The position numbers and the translations under genes are program-made. A stretch of 64,000 nucleotides of DNA from CAYYNP01 sp964472545 (GTDB taxonomy: Bacteria > Planctomycetota > Planctomycetia > Pirellulales > Thermoguttaceae), in assembly GCA_964472545.1 (NCBI GenBank), contig CAYYNP010000007.1:1-64000 (forward strand), read 5' to 3'. Positions 61,757 to 64,000 of the stretch are shown here, piece by piece (position 1 is the stretch's first letter; each line of letters opens with the position of its first letter). The notes below the pieces were generated by a model, which saw nothing but the letters and a program-made list of their open reading frames with translations, was not told the DNA's origin and searched no databases.

Positions 61757-63910
61757 TCACATTGGCCCACCCGGCGGATGACGCGGCGGGTGCGGGGGAA
61801 CGGGCGGACCGTCGAAGCCCGGCGGCGGAGGTTCGTGATCGGGCTGCTGGCCCGGGTGGTGGCCGTGTCTGCCCGGTGGTCCCGGCGGCACGGGCGGAAC
61901 GTGCCGAATGCGCTCTTGCCACGAAACCAGTTCGCGCGTTCGGGCAAGTTCTTGGCGGACGTCGTCTCGCTGAATGCCCACCTCGGTCGCTTCCTCCAAC
62001 ATCTTCAGCGCCTCCGCGTGAAACTCCCGCGCCTCACCCGGCGACATCGACCAATGGGCCAGAAGCCCCAGTTCATTGTGGATCGAGGCGATCTGGGCCA
62101 CGTACGCCCGATCGTCCGACGATTCGTTCAACTGCCGGTAAAGCCCCAGGCTCCGCCGATAGGACGCGGTTGCCTGATCCGCCTGGCCCAGATGATGGCG
62201 AATGTCGCCCACGCGGCGATTAGCCAGGGCGATTCGCTCGCGATACTCCGCACCGTCCATGCCCTGCTCGGCCAATCGATCGTAGAACACGAGCATGTCC
62301 TCCAACACGCCGGCGGCGCCGTCGGAGAGTGCAGGCTTGGGCACGTAATTCCCGTCCTCGTCAAACAACGACGAACCGGACCGTGGCGGGGCAAACCGCT
62401 CGTAGACCTTGTCCAAGACCTCCAACGCCAGGTCCGTCGCCACTTCGGCCCGCCGGCGCTGTTGGCGTTCTCCGTCCAGCGCGCGGCTGGTCTGGGCGTA
62501 GCCGACCGAGCCGATCACGGCCACCGCCATCAGCAGCGCAACGGCCGTCGCGGTAAGCCCCGCCACGACCGGGTTGCGCCGACACGCCCGCCACAGCCGC
62601 TCCAGCGGCGTGGCACGGCGGGCCCGAATCGGCCGATCTTCCAGGAAACGCTCCAAGTCCGACGCCAACTCGCGCGCCGACCCGTAGCGCCGGCCCGGCT
62701 CGCGGGCGATCGCCTTGAGCACGATGGTCTCCAGGTCGCGCGGGATTTCGGGGCGAATTCTCCGCGGCCGCGGCAGACCTTCGGCGGCGATCTGATTGAG
62801 CATCCGTGCACGGTCGGCCCCTCGGTGCGCCGAGCGGAGCGTGAGCAATTCGTAGAGCGTCATGCCCAGGCCGTAGACGTCGCTGCGGCAATCGCTTTGG
62901 CCCCGCAATTGCTCGGGCGCCATGTAGGCCGGCGTCCCCAAGACGTCGCCCGTGGTGCTCACGCGCGGGTGTTCGAGTGCCTTGGCCAGCCCGAAGTCGG
63001 CCACCCAGGCGGCTCCCTCGGTGTCGACGATCAGGTTGCCCGGCTTGATGTCGCGATGCAGGACCCCCTTGCCGTGGGCATACTCCAGAGCGTCGGCCAC
63101 TTGCACCCCGAGCCTGGCGACGCCGCTCCAATACGAGACGTCCTTCGAGTCGGTCTGTACGACGATCACCGGCAACTCGTCGTCCGGCGCGTCGGGCGGG
63201 GCCGCCGCGGCCTGGGTCGCCTGACGTCGTAGCGAGGCCGTCGTTTGTGCGTCGCACTGTGGCACGGCGGTGCCCGTTTCGCCGGCCGCGCCGCCGGTTT
63301 CCAGTATCTTGCGGGCGATGTGGCCAAAATCGCCGCGCTCGGCCGATTCCGCGCGGCTTTGAAGCCGCTGAAGCACGCAATCCAACCCGGCCCCCTCAAT
63401 ATACTGCATCGCATAGTAATGAAAATCATCCTGCCGCCCCACACCGAACACCGGCACGATGTTCGTGTGGTGCAAGGCGGCGGCGGTTTGCGCCTCGCGT
63501 TGGAAGCGCTGAAGGTGTTTCGCATCCAACAGCGCCGACTTCGGCAGCACCTTCACCGCCACCCGCCGTCCGAGCGACTCCTGCTCGGCCTCGAAGACGA
63601 TCCCCATGCCGCCGCGGCCGATCTCGCGGAGGATGCGAAAATCGCCCAGCCGCTTCAGATCCACCGTACCCAGCGAGACCGGCCCTCCGGTGGCTTGCTG
63701 CTGCGAGAGCTTGAGGCCCTCCATGCTCGCGATCGTGGGAAACAGCTCGCGGATGTCGGCGGCCAACTCGGGATGCGCGGCGGCGTATTCGTCTACCGAA
63801 GGGCGCTCGCCGAGCCGCAATCCCTCGACGAACTCGGTGGCCAAGGCCTCGACCGGATCGCGATCGGATCGCGGATCGGCCGTGTCCGTTCGATCGGGTT
63901 CTGCGTTCAC
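61757..63910 (-). CDS. Transmembrane Ser/Thr protein kinase 2
   Basis: 717 residues. A Hanks-type kinase spans about 90-450: GRGGMGIVFEAE, Lys120, HRDIKPGN (285-292), DFG (305-307), YMAPEQLRG. Between the hinge and catalytic loop there is an insertion of about 80 residues (180-260), common in planctomycete kinases. A membrane helix lies at ~475-500 (VVAGLTATAVALLMAVAVIG). The outside part has TPR-like helices (DMLVFYDRLAEQGMDGAEYR, SIHNELGLLAHWSMSPGEAR) and a Pro/His-rich tail. Start is a GTG (63908-63910) with GGAAAGG upstream. It overlaps the upstream gene's stop by GTGA and precedes the DUF1566 gene by ~98 bases. Confidence 0.92.
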   Translation of the reverse strand: MNAEPDRTDTADPRSDRDPVEALATEFVEGLRLGERPSVDEYAAAHPELAADIRELFPTIASMEGLKLSQQQATGGPVSLGTVDLKRLGDFRILREIGRGGMGIVFEAEQESLGRRVAVKVLPKSALLDAKHLQRFQREAQTAAALHHTNIVPVFGVGRQDDFHYYAMQYIEGAGLDCVLQRLQSRAESAERGDFGHIARKILETGGAAGETGTAVPQCDAQTTASLRRQATQAAAAPPDAPDDELPVIVVQTDSKDVSYWSGVARLGVQVADALEYAHGKGVLHRDIKPGNLIVDTEGAAWVADFGLAKALEHPRVSTTGDVLGTPAYMAPEQLRGQSDCRSDVYGLGMTLYELLTLRSAHRGADRARMLNQIAAEGLPRPRRIRPEIPRDLETIVLKAIAREPGRRYGSARELASDLERFLEDRPIRARRATPLERLWRACRRNPVVAGLTATAVALLMAVAVIGSVGYAQTSRALDGERQQRRRAEVATDLALEVLDKVYERFAPPRSGSSLFDEDGNYVPKPALSDGAAGVLEDMLVFYDRLAEQGMDGAEYRERIALANRRVGDIRHHLGQADQATASYRRSLGLYRQLNESSDDRAYVAQIASIHNELGLLAHWSMSPGEAREFHAEALKMLEEATEVGIQRDDVRQELARTRELVSWQERIRHVPPVPPGPPGRHGHHPGQQPDHEPPPPGFDGPPVPPHPPRHPPGGPM

Positions 63911-64000
63911 CGGGACCTTTCCTTTCCTTCGTCGTCGTCCGCAAAGCCGGGCACCTCTGTCAAAACGGCCTTGAACCGCCGGATGGCCCGGACGTAGCGA
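63907..64000 (-). CDS. C-terminus of gene entering from right edge, probably ECF sigma factor
   Basis: Only the last ~30 codons are visible: RYVRAIRRFKAVLTEVPGFA then acidic and basic residues to a TGA that overlaps the kinase GTG (GTGA, 63907-63910). The style (RAIRRF then a Leu-rich end) fits the C-terminus of planctomycete ECF sigma factors, which often precede such kinases. Identity is uncertain because the conserved regions lie outside the window. Confidence 0.45.
   Translation of the reverse strand, partial: RYVRAIRRFKAVLTEVPGFADDDEGKERSR

Noticed and set aside
1..64000. tRNA or rRNA genes
   Set aside because: A scan for the T-arm and rRNA signatures found no convincing case; RNase P RNA is the only RNA gene recognised.

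Overview
This is a GC-rich stretch of chromosome whose gene content points to a planctomycete of the Pirellulales/Planctomycetales type. The pointers are a sulfatase, an ECF sigma factor paired with a FecR-like membrane protein, a PEP-CTERM surface protein, two Hanks-type kinases with large non-kinase tails, PD40-propeller proteins with c-type heme sites, DUF1566/DUF4091/DUF6807 proteins, and many short interspersed inverted repeats between genes. No rRNA, tRNA, CRISPR array, prophage or transposase was found. Housekeeping genes read as bacterial chromosome, not plasmid. Species cannot be assigned from the sequence alone.

Layout. 1-5.5 kb: the 3' part of a sulfatase and a 1,313-residue exported WD40/LRR protein. 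5.7-13.6 kb: an ECF sigma factor gene followed 2 bases later by a 2,449-residue protein that joins an anti-sigma/FecR-like N-terminus and one membrane helix to a PA14 domain and a complete bacterial alpha-2-macroglobulin whose thioester site is degenerate. 13.8-17 kb: a zinc-ribbon/PH membrane protein, nrdR with a 5-formyl-THF cyclo-ligase, and a PEP-CTERM protein. 17-18.5 kb: a gene-poor stretch with a good promoter. 18.5-22 kb: an orphan polysaccharide-export lipoprotein, a proline-rich lipoprotein, a membrane protein of unknown role and a sigma-70 factor. 22-25.7 kb: cmk, plsC and rpsA. 25.9-29.6 kb: a hydrolase, a Tat-exported DUF1445 protein and an ATPase/TOPRIM pair that resembles phage-defence modules. 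29.6-35.8 kb: fliG, cheX, queD, rsgA, an FHA protein, a radical SAM protein, the RNase P RNA gene and a small RHH protein. 36.4-50.4 kb: a kinase with a beta-helix-like tail, a DUF6807 protein, and a three-gene run of exported propeller proteins, two with CxxCH sites and one with a methyltransferase fold. 50.6-58.2 kb: a chemoreceptor, two FixJ-like regulators and a multi-PAS histidine kinase whose reading frame is broken at a run of nine G. 58.3-64 kb: a tightly overlapped run of a probable regulator tail, a second kinase, a double-DUF1566 protein and a DUF4091 glycosidase-like protein.

How it fits together. Much of the window is about sensing at the cell envelope and reporting inward: sigma factor/FecR-A2M, two receptor kinases, a PAS kinase with two regulators, and a chemoreceptor. 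It also encodes exported proteins for polymer and sugar use. The strongest leads are the sigma factor/FecR-alpha-2-macroglobulin pair, the homopolymer-interrupted kinase, the ATPase/TOPRIM pair, the exported methyltransferase-propeller fusion, and a family of inverted repeats scattered between genes.
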